Shown here: in pieces, positions 1-7,735 of the stretch
How positions within the stretch are numbered: the stretch's first letter is position 1
How the letters are laid out: each line of letters begins with the position of its first letter
The notes under the pieces: model-generated
Told to the model about the DNA's origin: nothing
Databases searched by the model: none
Seen by the model: only the letters and a program-made list of their open reading frames with translations
Translations under genes and position numbers: made by a program
Assembly: GCA_938075675.1 (NCBI GenBank)
Contig: CALJHE010000020.1
Coordinates: 1 to 47,081 of the forward strand
Length of the DNA: 47,081 bases
Direction of reading: 5' to 3'
Source: Candidatus Poseidoniaceae archaeon
GTDB taxonomy: Archaea; Thermoplasmatota; Poseidoniia; Poseidoniales; Poseidoniaceae

Positions 1-6
1 CTTACC

Positions 7-2328
7 ATGAATCGCGAAAAAAAAGAGCGCCTGCTCAAGAAAGAAGCGTTGGAATACCATGAATCTGAACCTCGGGGAAAAATCAAGGTTGTTCCAACCA
101 AACCCCATTCGACTGCACACGAGTTAAGTCTCGCCTACTCTCCAGGAGTTGCCTATCCGTGCCTCGAAATTGCGGAACGCCCTGAAGATGCGTATCGATA
201 CACCTCTAAGGGGAACTTGGTTGCTGTCATTTCGAACGGAACAGCAGTTCTCGGTTTAGGCAACATCGGTGCACTGGCAAGCAAACCTGTTATGGAAGGT
301 AAAGGACTTCTCTTGAAGACTTTCGCCGACATCGATGTGTTCGATATTGAGGTTGATACAGAGGACCCGGAGTCTTTTATTGAAACCGTGGTCAATATTT
401 CGAAAACCTTTGGTGGAATAAATCTGGAAGACATCAAAGCTCCGGAATGCTTCGAAATAGAGAGGCGAATTGCAGAATCAACCGACATCCCAGTCATGCA
501 CGATGACCAGCATGGTACCGCCATCATTTCCGCAGCAGCCCTTCTGAACGCTGTCGAACTCCAAGAAAAGAAACTTGCAACAATCAAGGTTGTCGTTATT
601 GGCGCTGGAGCGAGCGCAATTGCATGCGCCAATCATTACGTCGCCATTGGTGTGTCGCGAGAAAACATCTCTATGGTTGACAGCAAGGGAATTGTAACCA
701 AGGCCCGCCTTGAGGCAGGAGAATTGAACGAATACAAGGCGCCTTTCGCACACGAACGTGAAGCCGGTGATTTGGCTGACGCCCTAAACGGTGCTGATGT
801 AATGCTCGGTTTGTCAAGAGGAGGCCTTGTCGACAAAGAAATGGTTGCCTCTATGGCCGCTAAACCAATCATTTTCGCACTTGCGAATCCTACGCCAGAG
901 ATTACACCGGAAGAAATTCTGGAAGTCCGAACTGATGCAATAATTGCTACAGGCCGTTCAGATTACTCAAACCAAGTGAACAATGTTCTTGGTTTCCCGT
1001 ATATCTTCCGTGGAGCGCTGGATGTGCGCGCCCGTGACATCACTCAGGGAATGAAAATGGCAGCAACAAAATCGCTGGCTGCATTAGCCAAGGAACCGGT
1101 TCCCGATTACATTTCAGCAGCATACGATGGAGCAACAATGCAGTACGGGCCGGATTACATTATTCCTAAACCGTTTGACCGTCGTGTTCTCATTTGGGAA
1201 GCATCGGCAGTTGCTCAAGCGGCTGTTCAAGAGGGCGTAGCAGCAGTCCAGCCGGAAGATTTCTCGCTCGTCGCATATCGCGAACAACTCGAAGCCAGAT
1301 TGGGATTGTCGTATTCGATTATGAGGCATGTCATCAATCAAGTTCGCGGCAAGGGCAAGCGAATTGTCTTCCCTGAAGGAGATCACGAGAAAGTTTTGAG
1401 GGCAGCAGCACAACTCGCCGAGCAAAAAATATGCTACCCGATTCTTCTCGGCCCTGAAGAGCGTATTCATCGGATGGTGGATGAACTTGGATTGCATTTT
1501 GAGTACGAAGTTTTCGACCCAAGAAAAGACCCTCGCAGAAAGGTAATTTATTCTGAGGCGATGATGTCGAAGAGAAGCAGGAAAGGAATGACGCATGTTG
1601 ATGCCCGCCGTCTTCTCAAGTCAAGGCCGTATTTTGCAAGCCAAATGGTCATCAACGGTGACGCTGATGGATTCGTGGGTGGAGTGAGTCGGAATTATGG
1701 CGATGTTTTACGCCCAACTTTGGAACTCATTGGTCCGAATGATAAGACCCACTGCGTCGTAGGGTGCTATATGGTCAATGTCAAAGGAAGAACCATTTTC
1801 CTTGCTGATGCCACAGTCAATGTTTATCCTGACAGCCGAACACTGGCTGAAATCGCAGTGCAAACGGCGAAGGTGGCTCGCCGATTCGGTGTTGATCCGA
1901 AGGTGGCAATGCTGTCGTTCTCGAACTTTGGTTCAAGCCGTGCTCAACGTTCTGAGCGTATTGAAGATGCGATTGAATTTGCTCGCGAGCTCGACCCATC
2001 TCTCATCATCGATGGACCAATGCAAGCCGATACCGCATTGAATGGCGAAGTGCAAGAAGAGTACCCATTCATGGATTTCAATGGCCCAGCGAATGTATTG
2101 GTGTTGCCGAACTTGGCCGCCGCAAATATCGCATACAAACTTCTTGAAGAATTAGGTGATGCCGAGATGACCGGTCCGATTTTGGAAGGCATGGACAAGC
2201 CGGTTCAACTTGTAGCTCGAAGAGACGGCGTGCGTCATATTGTCAATATGGCAGCAATTTGTGCAGCCGATGCCATTCGGCAAGACTCTTATTGGGAGTC
2301 GTTGGTTTCACCCCCAGATGAGCGTTGA
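7..2328 (+). CDS. maeB: NADP-dependent malic enzyme, hybrid type with C-terminal phosphotransacetylase-like domain
   Basis: Oxidatively decarboxylates malate to pyruvate with reduction of NAD(P), a cytoplasmic source of pyruvate and reducing power. The 773 residues show the malic domain (about 15-155, with LAYSPGVA and a DIKAPE metal-site segment), the dinucleotide-binding domain (about 160-400, DDQHGTA then a VIGAGASA glycine-rich loop), and a phosphotransacetylase-like region (about 430-765, beginning near RIVFPEGDHEK). Length and order match bacterial MaeB. In that family the C-terminal domain is usually regulatory (acetyl-CoA sensing) rather than a working phosphotransacetylase; whether that holds here is inference. 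ATG start with only six bases of the window upstream, so the promoter is not visible. The last 21 bases overlap the end of the convergent FGE-like gene. Confidence 0.95.
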   Translation: MNREKKERLLKKEALEYHESEPRGKIKVVPTKPHSTAHELSLAYSPGVAYPCLEIAERPEDAYRYTSKGNLVAVISNGTAVLGLGNIGALASKPVMEGKGLLLKTFADIDVFDIEVDTEDPESFIETVVNISKTFGGINLEDIKAPECFEIERRIAESTDIPVMHDDQHGTAIISAAALLNAVELQEKKLATIKVVVIGAGASAIACANHYVAIGVSRENISMVDSKGIVTKARLEAGELNEYKAPFAHEREAGDLADALNGADVMLGLSRGGLVDKEMVASMAAKPIIFALANPTPEITPEEILEVRTDAIIATGRSDYSNQVNNVLGFPYIFRGALDVRARDITQGMKMAATKSLAALAKEPVPDYISAAYDGATMQYGPDYIIPKPFDRRVLIWEASAVAQAAVQEGVAAVQPEDFSLVAYREQLEARLGLSYSIMRHVINQVRGKGKRIVFPEGDHEKVLRAAAQLAEQKICYPILLGPEERIHRMVDELGLHFEYEVFDPRKDPRRKVIYSEAMMSKRSRKGMTHVDARRLLKSRPYFASQMVINGDADGFVGGVSRNYGDVLRPTLELIGPNDKTHCVVGCYMVNVKGRTIFLADATVNVYPDSRTLAEIAVQTAKVARRFGVDPKVAMLSFSNFGSSRAQRSERIEDAIEFARELDPSLIIDGPMQADTALNGEVQEEYPFMDFNGPANVLVLPNLAAANIAYKLLEELGDAEMTGPILEGMDKPVQLVARRDGVRHIVNMAAICAADAIRQDSYWESLVSPPDER

Positions 2329-3150
2329 GTCTTCGATATCATCGTAGTGCAGAGTAGGCCGACGAGGCCTCCATAGTGCACCGGTCACAAATCCCGCACA
2401 TAGACCACCAAACAACAGGTTGGCCCATCCAGTTACAGCGTAACTGCCCATGCCTCGGGCGATAGGGATGACGAACGAGGGGACGACACCGAGAAGGAAT
2501 GTCCAAAACATTTCACCTCGAATGTTGGCAAAGAAATCTGCGTTCAATGGTACTTTTTTTCCTTCGCCAGGCCGTATTGGAGTAATGACTAAACGGGTTA
2601 CGATTCCATTCAACGGCCGGTCCATTGGGGCGCTGGAAAGTGCAGTAACCCCCTCTTGCGAAGGGTGGGTTTCAATGGCGGTTCGGTGTGATGCCATCGG
2701 TCCAATGCCGTGGAAGGGACGTGGCCGTCCATCCATCATCGCCCCCCGATAATTGTCAGCTACGCCATCAGCAAGAATTTCTATTTTCTTTGGATTTAAT
2801 TCAAGTCCAATTTTTTCATGAGCGTGTCGCCATTCACCTTCACTTGGACTGCGGACCTCCCAGGTATGTTCAGAATCTGCAAGGAACTCCGCACCAGCGA
2901 CTCCATCGGAAAAGCGACGGCAAATTTCGTTGATGCTACCGCCGTCCAACTTTGTATCTTGGTTCTCTGATTGGAGGATGTCATTGATCTGTTGTTGGGA
3001 CAGAACCGACTGCATGATGTAAAAGTCCGGGCATTTCACCTCGTGACGAGGTCGTTGACTTGCGTAAATCCACCCGCCTTTCTCGGTACCGAGATAAACA
3101 CTGCCAGCAGAAATTTTCTGAAATTCAATACCTCGATATTGAACACTCAT
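2308..3150 (-). CDS. Degenerate FGE/SUMF1-like domain protein with two C-terminal membrane helices
   Basis: 280 residues. The N-terminal ~200 resemble the formylglycine-generating-enzyme (SUMF1) fold: an early ISAGSVYLGTE segment like the family's (I/V)PGGxFxMG opening, RPRHEV then a YIMQSVLSQQQ-like stretch matching the 'P-x-H-x-V' and 'VTxxQY' positions, and RSPSEGEW like the 'LPTEAEWE' motif. The family's catalytic cysteines are not evident, so it is probably a binding or structural relative. Two hydrophobic segments follow (about 213-236 and 239-259). It is the last of three reverse-strand genes, 9 bases after the GST-like gene, and its 3' end runs into malic enzyme. The fold is a by-eye judgement; the function is unknown. 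Confidence 0.6.
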   Translation of the reverse strand: MSVQYRGIEFQKISAGSVYLGTEKGGWIYASQRPRHEVKCPDFYIMQSVLSQQQINDILQSENQDTKLDGGSINEICRRFSDGVAGAEFLADSEHTWEVRSPSEGEWRHAHEKIGLELNPKKIEILADGVADNYRGAMMDGRPRPFHGIGPMASHRTAIETHPSQEGVTALSSAPMDRPLNGIVTRLVITPIRPGEGKKVPLNADFFANIRGEMFWTFLLGVVPSFVIPIARGMGSYAVTGWANLLFGGLCAGFVTGALWRPRRPTLHYDDIEDSTLIWG

Positions 3151-3159
3151 GCTACCACC

Positions 3160-3852
3160 TCACTGTACACTGGATTCCATTCTTTTGTACCAAGCGATGC
3201 CTTTTGCGTGGTCTTCTAAGAGGTTAAATTGTGGGAACGGAGAGATGGAACGCATGTAGCCGAATGCGGCAAAGTCTACGAGGTCAGGTTCGTCTCCACC
3301 AAAGTATGATTTTGACCCGTGTTCATCTGTGAATTCTGTGAGTAGGTCGTGCCACAATTGCTTCGGCGTACGGCCATCTTTCTTTACGCGCTTACGAGCA
3401 ATAATGCCCCACATAATCGGGAAGCCTGCCCAGGCATAGAGGCGTTTGGAGAAGAATCCGAATTTTTCAATTTGGGAGATGCGAACCGTCGTCTTGAGGG
3501 CTGAGCCTATACTGCCATAGAGGATTGGTATGGTTGCTTTCGACATCTTTGAATCTGCCCATTCAAGCCATTGGAGTTGCCGTTCAGCGTCGCCTAACGA
3601 AGCTAATTTTCCGTCGTTATATGTCGCATCTATGTGTTTGAGCAGTGGCGTGGAATCAGTATGGTATTCGCCGTTCTCATCAGTGAAAACAGGCACTTTG
3701 CCCCAATCGCCAGCAAACCCGACTTCTTTTTTGATTTTCATACCGTTTACACTGAAGTATTCTACATCAAGTCCGATGTATTCAATGAGACCACGAACCT
3801 TCCAACAAAATGGACACGTGTAAAGCATGTGGAGTGTAGGGGTTTGACCCAT
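3160..3852 (-). CDS. Glutathione S-transferase-like protein of the prostaglandin E synthase 2 type
   Basis: A thioredoxin-fold N-terminal domain carries a CPFCWKVR redox motif close to the start, then KVPVF (cis-proline) and a D-S-T substrate-binding corner. The C-terminal helical domain ends with a GGDEPDLVDFAAFGYMR stretch and a WYKRM motif, the order seen in membrane-associated prostaglandin E synthase 2 and glutaredoxin-2-like GSTs. It probably does thiol-disulphide or thiol-transfer chemistry; archaea usually lack glutathione, so the thiol partner is unknown. The ATG at 3852 is chosen over an upstream TTG at 3882 because it opens the fold cleanly and has AGG eight bases upstream. It lies between an orphan gene (27 bases upstream) and the FGE-like gene, probably one operon. 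Confidence 0.75.
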   Translation of the reverse strand: MGQTPTLHMLYTCPFCWKVRGLIEYIGLDVEYFSVNGMKIKKEVGFAGDWGKVPVFTDENGEYHTDSTPLLKHIDATYNDGKLASLGDAERQLQWLEWADSKMSKATIPILYGSIGSALKTTVRISQIEKFGFFSKRLYAWAGFPIMWGIIARKRVKKDGRTPKQLWHDLLTEFTDEHGSKSYFGGDEPDLVDFAAFGYMRSISPFPQFNLLEDHAKGIAWYKRMESSVQ

Positions 3853-3878
3853 GAATTGAGCCTGTAGCCCCCCCTTCT

Positions 3879-4214
3879 TCAATCCTCGTCATCAACCTCG
3901 GGCCTCCAACCGGGCTTCCAAAATTCAAGGTCGTCAAGCCATGTGACCCATTCTTTGTCGCTGCAAGTCAGGAGGCGAAACGCCCGTGCTTCAAGTCCGC
4001 TGCGATTCACATCCGAAATCATGCCTTCTCGTGAGGCATCTGTCCATTCGACCTGCATTCTTCGAATCTGCCGACGTGCTTCTTCGGGATTGTCGAAGTT
4101 CATTTCACATGCGTCACGCAGTTCGGAGATCATGGTACGGTTGTCTTTGAGCAACGGGTCATTTATCGGAGTTCGATGTGTTTTCTTATTGCTTCCAAAC
4201 GGCCACCAACCCAT
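3879..4214 (-). CDS. Small hypothetical protein, first gene of a three-gene reverse-strand operon
   Basis: Not recognised. With the ATG at 4214 the product has 111 residues: a tryptophan-rich opening (MGWWPFG), a mostly helical charged middle with an EEARRQIRRMQVEW segment, and an acidic tryptophan-rich end. No signal peptide or membrane helix. A longer reading to 4343 would run across the start of divergent rlmH and is rejected. The stop is followed by the GST-like gene, and an AT-rich element about 30 bases upstream of the start could serve as its promoter. Confidence 0.65.
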   Translation of the reverse strand: MGWWPFGSNKKTHRTPINDPLLKDNRTMISELRDACEMNFDNPEEARRQIRRMQVEWTDASREGMISDVNRSGLEARAFRLLTCSDKEWVTWLDDLEFWKPGWRPEVDDED

Positions 4215-4236
4215 GAATTGCCTTCGCACCCCTTCC

Positions 4237-4250
4237 CTATGATATTTTGC
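4237..4250. promoter_or_regulatory. Candidate shared TATA element between divergent genes
   Basis: An AT-rich patch (ctatgatattttgc) is the only TATA-like element in the 78 bases between the reverse-strand orphan (start 4214) and rlmH (start 4293). Read on the reverse strand it places initiation close to the orphan's ATG, near-leaderless. Read forward it places initiation around 4268, just before a purine-rich aaggagga tract at 4270-4277. Placement assumes the usual archaeal TATA-to-start distance of about 26 bases; inference only. Confidence 0.35.
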
Positions 4251-4292
4251 TTCGTGTTGGGTCTTCATCAAGGAGGACGCTTTCGCCAAACC

Positions 4293-4727
4293 ATGGCAAG
4301 AGTGACCGTCCACTTCCACGGAATCCCGAGAGAAAAGGCACATCGTGAACTCATTGACATGTACGCTAAGCGATTAACAAAGAGGGGTGTGAAGATTGAG
4401 TTCCATTCCGATAAACTTTCAATAAACGCTTATGTTGAGCGATTGGACAAACTCAAAGGTACACTGATTTTCCTTGACGAAGGCGGAGAAATGATGGATT
4501 CCATTGAGTTCTCAAAGCGCGTAGGTCTTTGGAAAATGGAAGCCAATGAGACACATCTGGCTATCGGCCCAGCAGATGGTTGGCCCAAAGCGGACGTTTC
4601 AGTCAAGCGCAACCGTCTTTCCCTTTCACCACTCACGTTCCCGCATGAGATGGCCAGCTCAATGTTGGTCGAGCAACTGTACCGTGCAACCGAGATTCTG
4701 AGGGGCAGTGAATACCACAAGGCTTGA
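4293..4727 (+). CDS. rlmH: 23S rRNA pseudouridine-1915 N3-methyltransferase family (RlmH, SPOUT class)
   Basis: RlmH methylates a pseudouridine in helix 69 of large-subunit rRNA using S-adenosylmethionine. The 144-residue product shows the family's C-terminal knot: AIGPADGW (equivalent to the I-G-G-P-x-G loop), then LSLSPLTFPHEMAS, LVEQLYRA and a terminal EYHK, in the same order as bacterial RlmH. Length is close to the usual ~155 residues. The ATG at 4293 gives a family-like N terminus; the best Shine-Dalgarno-like tract (4270-4277) lies about 15 bases upstream, farther than usual. The stop overlaps a possible TTG of the next gene, suggesting co-transcription. Confidence 0.85.
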   Translation: MARVTVHFHGIPREKAHRELIDMYAKRLTKRGVKIEFHSDKLSINAYVERLDKLKGTLIFLDEGGEMMDSIEFSKRVGLWKMEANETHLAIGPADGWPKADVSVKRNRLSLSPLTFPHEMASSMLVEQLYRATEILRGSEYHKA

Positions 4728-4774
4728 GCAAAGGGTCAAGAAGTGCCGTTTCTTCGGGTATAATGAGGAGTCGT

Positions 4775-5545
4775 ATGTTGACATTCGAGACAAATACACT
4801 CCAGTGGCTTCTCATCGGATTTGAGGCCGCCATTGGATTACTTCTGGTCTTAGGCTCTAAAAGCCAACCTTTTCCACAGCCCTCCCGCCGATTTGGATTG
4901 CTCATTTTGAGTCTTACTTTTCTCGTCGCAGTTGGTCAATTGGCACCTAAACCGGTTACGGTGACTGGTCACCTACTGTTCTTGACTGGCATTGGTTCAT
5001 TCGGCCTTCTTGCAGGTATTCATCACTTGGTTCGAACCCGACGTGAAGTTCTTATCGCACCTTTTTCCGGATTCTTTTTCTGCGTAGGAGTCGGTGGCTT
5101 GATGATACAAACATGGGCCTCTTTAAATCAGTTCGAACAGTGGTCAGGATTCCTTGCACTGGTTGTTTTGGGCGGTGGACAAACCTGGTTGGTGTTCCGA
5201 GGCCTGCTCATCGGACGACTTCCTCTTGCATGGAGTCAGGCTGGCATGGTAGCTCTTCAGAGAGGCAATATTTCTGGGCTTGACGGGGCAATATCGTGCT
5301 TCGAGAAGGGATGGGATGCAGACGAAGAGCACCTTAATCCGATGGCTTATCTTGCTCTGCACCGGATTCACTTGTTTATCGGGGATGAAGCCACTGCGAG
5401 TGAATGGCACGACTCTCTGCTTGATGCAGGCGGTGAAGAAGCCGTAGCCATTGAATGGGTTGAAGCGATTCATTTTGCTCTTGAAAGCATCGATAAAACA
5501 GCATCTCTCAACCTTCCACCTTTGAGGCATAAGGAACAGGAATAA
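4775..5545 (+). CDS. Polytopic membrane protein with a cytoplasmic helical-repeat-like tail
   Basis: Not assigned to a family. The N-terminal ~165 residues hold about five hydrophobic helices (for example WLLIGFEAAIGLLLVLG and FLALVVLGGGQTWLVF). The remaining ~90 look soluble and TPR-like: a phrase about an ISCFEKGW unit with AYLALHRIHLF and WHDSLLDAG helices. The ATG at 4775 is preceded four bases away by gaggag; an upstream TTG at 4724 overlapping the rlmH stop is the alternative and would add 17 residues. Probably transcribed with rlmH. Confidence 0.7.
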   Translation: MLTFETNTLQWLLIGFEAAIGLLLVLGSKSQPFPQPSRRFGLLILSLTFLVAVGQLAPKPVTVTGHLLFLTGIGSFGLLAGIHHLVRTRREVLIAPFSGFFFCVGVGGLMIQTWASLNQFEQWSGFLALVVLGGGQTWLVFRGLLIGRLPLAWSQAGMVALQRGNISGLDGAISCFEKGWDADEEHLNPMAYLALHRIHLFIGDEATASEWHDSLLDAGGEEAVAIEWVEAIHFALESIDKTASLNLPPLRHKEQE

Positions 5546-5600
5546 GTAGGAAAGTGGAAATTTTCTCACGCTTTCGCAACTTTTCATGAAGGAATGAGCA

Positions 5601-5609
5601 TTTTATTAT
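5601..5609 (+). promoter_or_regulatory. Candidate TATA box for the small membrane protein gene
   Basis: The element ttttattat lies about 50 bases before the ATG at 5655, which would give initiation near 5630 and a leader of about 25 bases. It is the clearest AT-rich block in the 109-base gap after the preceding stop. Inference from archaeal promoter spacing. Confidence 0.35.
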
Positions 5610-5654
5610 GCAGGAATACAAAGTACTTAAGAGGAAGAAAGACGATATAATACC

Positions 5655-5936
5655 ATGGAGAACTTCTTTGCTCGACAAGATGATTGGGATTTGGGTACTA
5701 TTTTCTGGTACGCAGTCGTCGTCTGGTTTTCTTCGAGTCTTCTCTCTCAATCGTTGTACATGGCATTGTATGGCGTACCTTACGACGCCGTTACTCTGCT
5801 CAAGCAGTTTGGCCCGGCATATTACATCGTGTTTGCTATTGAACTCTTCATTTGGATTGGCATCGGCTCGGTCATTGTCATGAAGGCAGTTCGTAAATTA
5901 TCGAACTCTTCTCAACAGCCTTTGGGCTCGGCTTAA
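5655..5936 (+). CDS. Small two-helix membrane protein
   Basis: Not recognised. The 93 residues carry two hydrophobic segments, IFWYAVVVWFSSSLL (about 16-30) and YYIVFAIELFIWIGIGSVIVM (about 56-76), joined by a short loop, with a basic-polar C terminus. ATG start. A reading in another frame (5608-5883) overlaps it but has no coherent protein character. It stands alone between two genes with spacers of about 100 bases, so it probably has its own promoter. Confidence 0.65.
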   Translation: MENFFARQDDWDLGTIFWYAVVVWFSSSLLSQSLYMALYGVPYDAVTLLKQFGPAYYIVFAIELFIWIGIGSVIVMKAVRKLSNSSQQPLGSA

Positions 5937-6029
5937 CGCCGCAACCGTCATTTCTGTAAACCCTTAAAACAGCCGAAAATCATGGATTCCGTCCGATGAC
6001 TTCATGGTCTGTCAAGTAAAGGGGCATAT

Positions 6030-6515
6030 GTGAAAGAACATTCAGACTTACCGTTCTTTTCTGGTCGACCTATGGAAGTCTGTTCCTTGGTTGACGAAGA
6101 GAGCGCCATGCGAACACTACCGAAAGGTGCTCGAATCGTTTCCATCGAAGAGGCGAGAGAAAACTTGCCCAAAGTAACCCGCTGGCTTGCAGAATTACAG
6201 GCCATGAGTGATGAGGCACACGATTTAACCGAAGAGTTGGAAGTTCTTCTTGAAACGCTTGAGGCGGAAAGTGAGCATGTGGTCGAAGTAGCTGAACAAC
6301 TCGCTCAACTTGTCACTCACTGGCAATCCATAACCGCTAATGTAGAGGCAACTGGTACCCGAATTGCTTGTTTAGAGCCAGGTAGGCTTGAATGGTACGG
6401 GGTTGTTGATCAACATTTAGCGCTGTACTCATGGCGATTTGGTGAAGAAGATATCGAATGGTATCACCCAATTGACACCAGCTTCCTTGCCCGAAAACCA
6501 CTCATAGAAGCATGA
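6030..6515 (+). CDS. DUF2203 family protein
   Basis: Matches the DUF2203 pattern: an N-terminal helical region with SIEEARENLPKVTRWLAEL, a heptad-rich helix through the middle, then a compact C-terminal strand region with RLEWYGVVDQHLALYSWR followed by FGEEDIEWYHPID and FLARKPL. The family is widespread and has no established biochemical function. The GTG at 6030 is used; an ATG at 6072 is a possible shorter start. It is 24 bases upstream of the cobalamin adenosyltransferase gene and probably in one transcript with it. Confidence 0.8.
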   Translation: MKEHSDLPFFSGRPMEVCSLVDEESAMRTLPKGARIVSIEEARENLPKVTRWLAELQAMSDEAHDLTEELEVLLETLEAESEHVVEVAEQLAQLVTHWQSITANVEATGTRIACLEPGRLEWYGVVDQHLALYSWRFGEEDIEWYHPIDTSFLARKPLIEA

Positions 6516-6539
6516 CTTCGGAAGGTTTGGGGCAGACTC

Positions 6540-7235
6540 ATGGTTCGAATTACACGCGTTTACACCGGCACTGGAGATGAAGGAAACACTTCGTTGGTAG
6601 ATGGCTCACGTCGTTCTAAGGCCGATCCAAGGCTTGAAGCGGTTGGGACCTGCGATGAACTGAATGCCTTGTTTGGAATGTGTTTGATGGAAATACAACG
6701 TCTACCTTCGCATGAAGATGGGGGGAGCCGTTCAACCGTTCAGCGGGTACAAAGCATCGTTACTCAAGTGCTTCCGAGGGTACAAAACGAATTGTTTGAC
6801 CTCGGTGCTGAACTTGCCTGCCCGCCAGAACAGTTGCCTGAAGGAATGGTTGTTTTGAGCGATAAACAGGCCGATGTATTGGTTGAAGAAATGGATGCTT
6901 GGCTTGAACAGCTTGAGCCACTGACGAGTTTCATTTTACCATCGGGTAACGGTCCAGAGGCGGTTATGCACCTCACTCGTACAGTGACCAGACGTCTTGA
7001 GAGAACGGTTTTGAGATTGAGCGAGGCTGAGGGCGAGGGGTCAGTTCGACCTCTTGTTCTGGTTTACATCAATCGACTTTCTGACTGGCTGTTTGTTCTT
7101 GGGCGGTGGGTTTGCCTAGGACTTGGTAACGACGAGTCTCTTTGGATGCCTCTCGGTCGGCGAGGCCCTGAGAACGGCGCTGCTGACTTGATACGTAAAT
7201 TGAGTAAAAGTGACGATGATTTCGATCAGTTGTGA
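6540..7235 (+). CDS. Cob(I)alamin adenosyltransferase, PduO type
   Basis: Transfers the adenosyl group of ATP to cob(I)alamin to make adenosylcobalamin, used by mutases and class II ribonucleotide reductase. The 231-residue protein shows the PduO signature: an N-terminal YTGTGDEGNTSLVDGSRRSK ATP-binding segment, VGTCDELNALFG, a LPSGN turn, and the C-terminal TRRLER and YINRLSDWLFVLGRW motifs. It is somewhat longer than the usual ~190 because of a loop after residue 55. ATG start, close behind the DUF2203 gene; its stop nearly abuts the convergent Nudix gene. Confidence 0.93.
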   Translation: MVRITRVYTGTGDEGNTSLVDGSRRSKADPRLEAVGTCDELNALFGMCLMEIQRLPSHEDGGSRSTVQRVQSIVTQVLPRVQNELFDLGAELACPPEQLPEGMVVLSDKQADVLVEEMDAWLEQLEPLTSFILPSGNGPEAVMHLTRTVTRRLERTVLRLSEAEGEGSVRPLVLVYINRLSDWLFVLGRWVCLGLGNDESLWMPLGRRGPENGAADLIRKLSKSDDDFDQL

Positions 7236-7236
7236 A

Positions 7237-7647
7237 TTATTCTTTCCCGATTGAACTCATGTGTTCATGCGCATTTTTGAGAACTCGCTTGGTTTCTTTA
7301 TGCGATAACTGTTCCATGGCTTGTTCCCAGTCCAACCACATATGGCCGCGATGCTCGTGAGAAAGTGATACGCTGATTCGCTCGGTCTCAGCAAGATACC
7401 AGTACACCTGCTTTGTGCGCTTTTTCCCTTTGTGCCGATAGGAGTATTCGCTTCTTTCGACAAAATTGGGTATGAATTCTATTTCAGATATGCCGGTTTC
7501 TTCATCAAGTTCCCGGCGCGCAGTCGAAAAATGGTCTTCATCGTCCTCCTCGACGTGGCCTTTTGGGAAATCCCAGTGCCCTTGTGGGTACTGGAGCAGA
7601 AGTACGGTTCCGTAGTTGACCAAAACAACGCCACACGAGGTCTCCAT
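7237..7647 (-). CDS. Nudix hydrolase, diadenosine tetraphosphatase (NUDT2)-like
   Basis: Hydrolyses a nucleoside diphosphate linked to another group. The 136-residue product has the Ap4A-hydrolase style entry HWDFPKGHVE and a Nudix box at residues 30-53 ending RRELDEETGI. Against the classic G-x5-E-x7-RE-U-x-EE-x-G-U pattern there is one extra residue between the first Gly and the first Glu. Start: ATG 7647, where the fold begins; an in-frame extension to 7839 runs into the divergent DHH gene and has no family resemblance. Substrate assignment is inference. Confidence 0.87.
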   Translation of the reverse strand: METSCGVVLVNYGTVLLLQYPQGHWDFPKGHVEEDDEDHFSTARRELDEETGISEIEFIPNFVERSEYSYRHKGKKRTKQVYWYLAETERISVSLSHEHRGHMWLDWEQAMEQLSHKETKRVLKNAHEHMSSIGKE

Positions 7648-7735
7648 GAACAGAGCAGAGAGACGATAGGTCAAGTCAATTTTGGCGAAATGGTTTCCGA
7701 CAACCTTCTTGAGCAGCGTGCGCACGCATGTCGTT

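Noticed and set aside
1114-1596. 160-codon reverse-strand frame inside malic enzyme
   Set aside because: Lies under conserved enzyme sequence and has no family features.
4724-4774. TTG start for the membrane protein after rlmH
   Set aside because: It overlaps the rlmH stop but has no good ribosome-binding site; the ATG at 4775 has gaggag four bases upstream.
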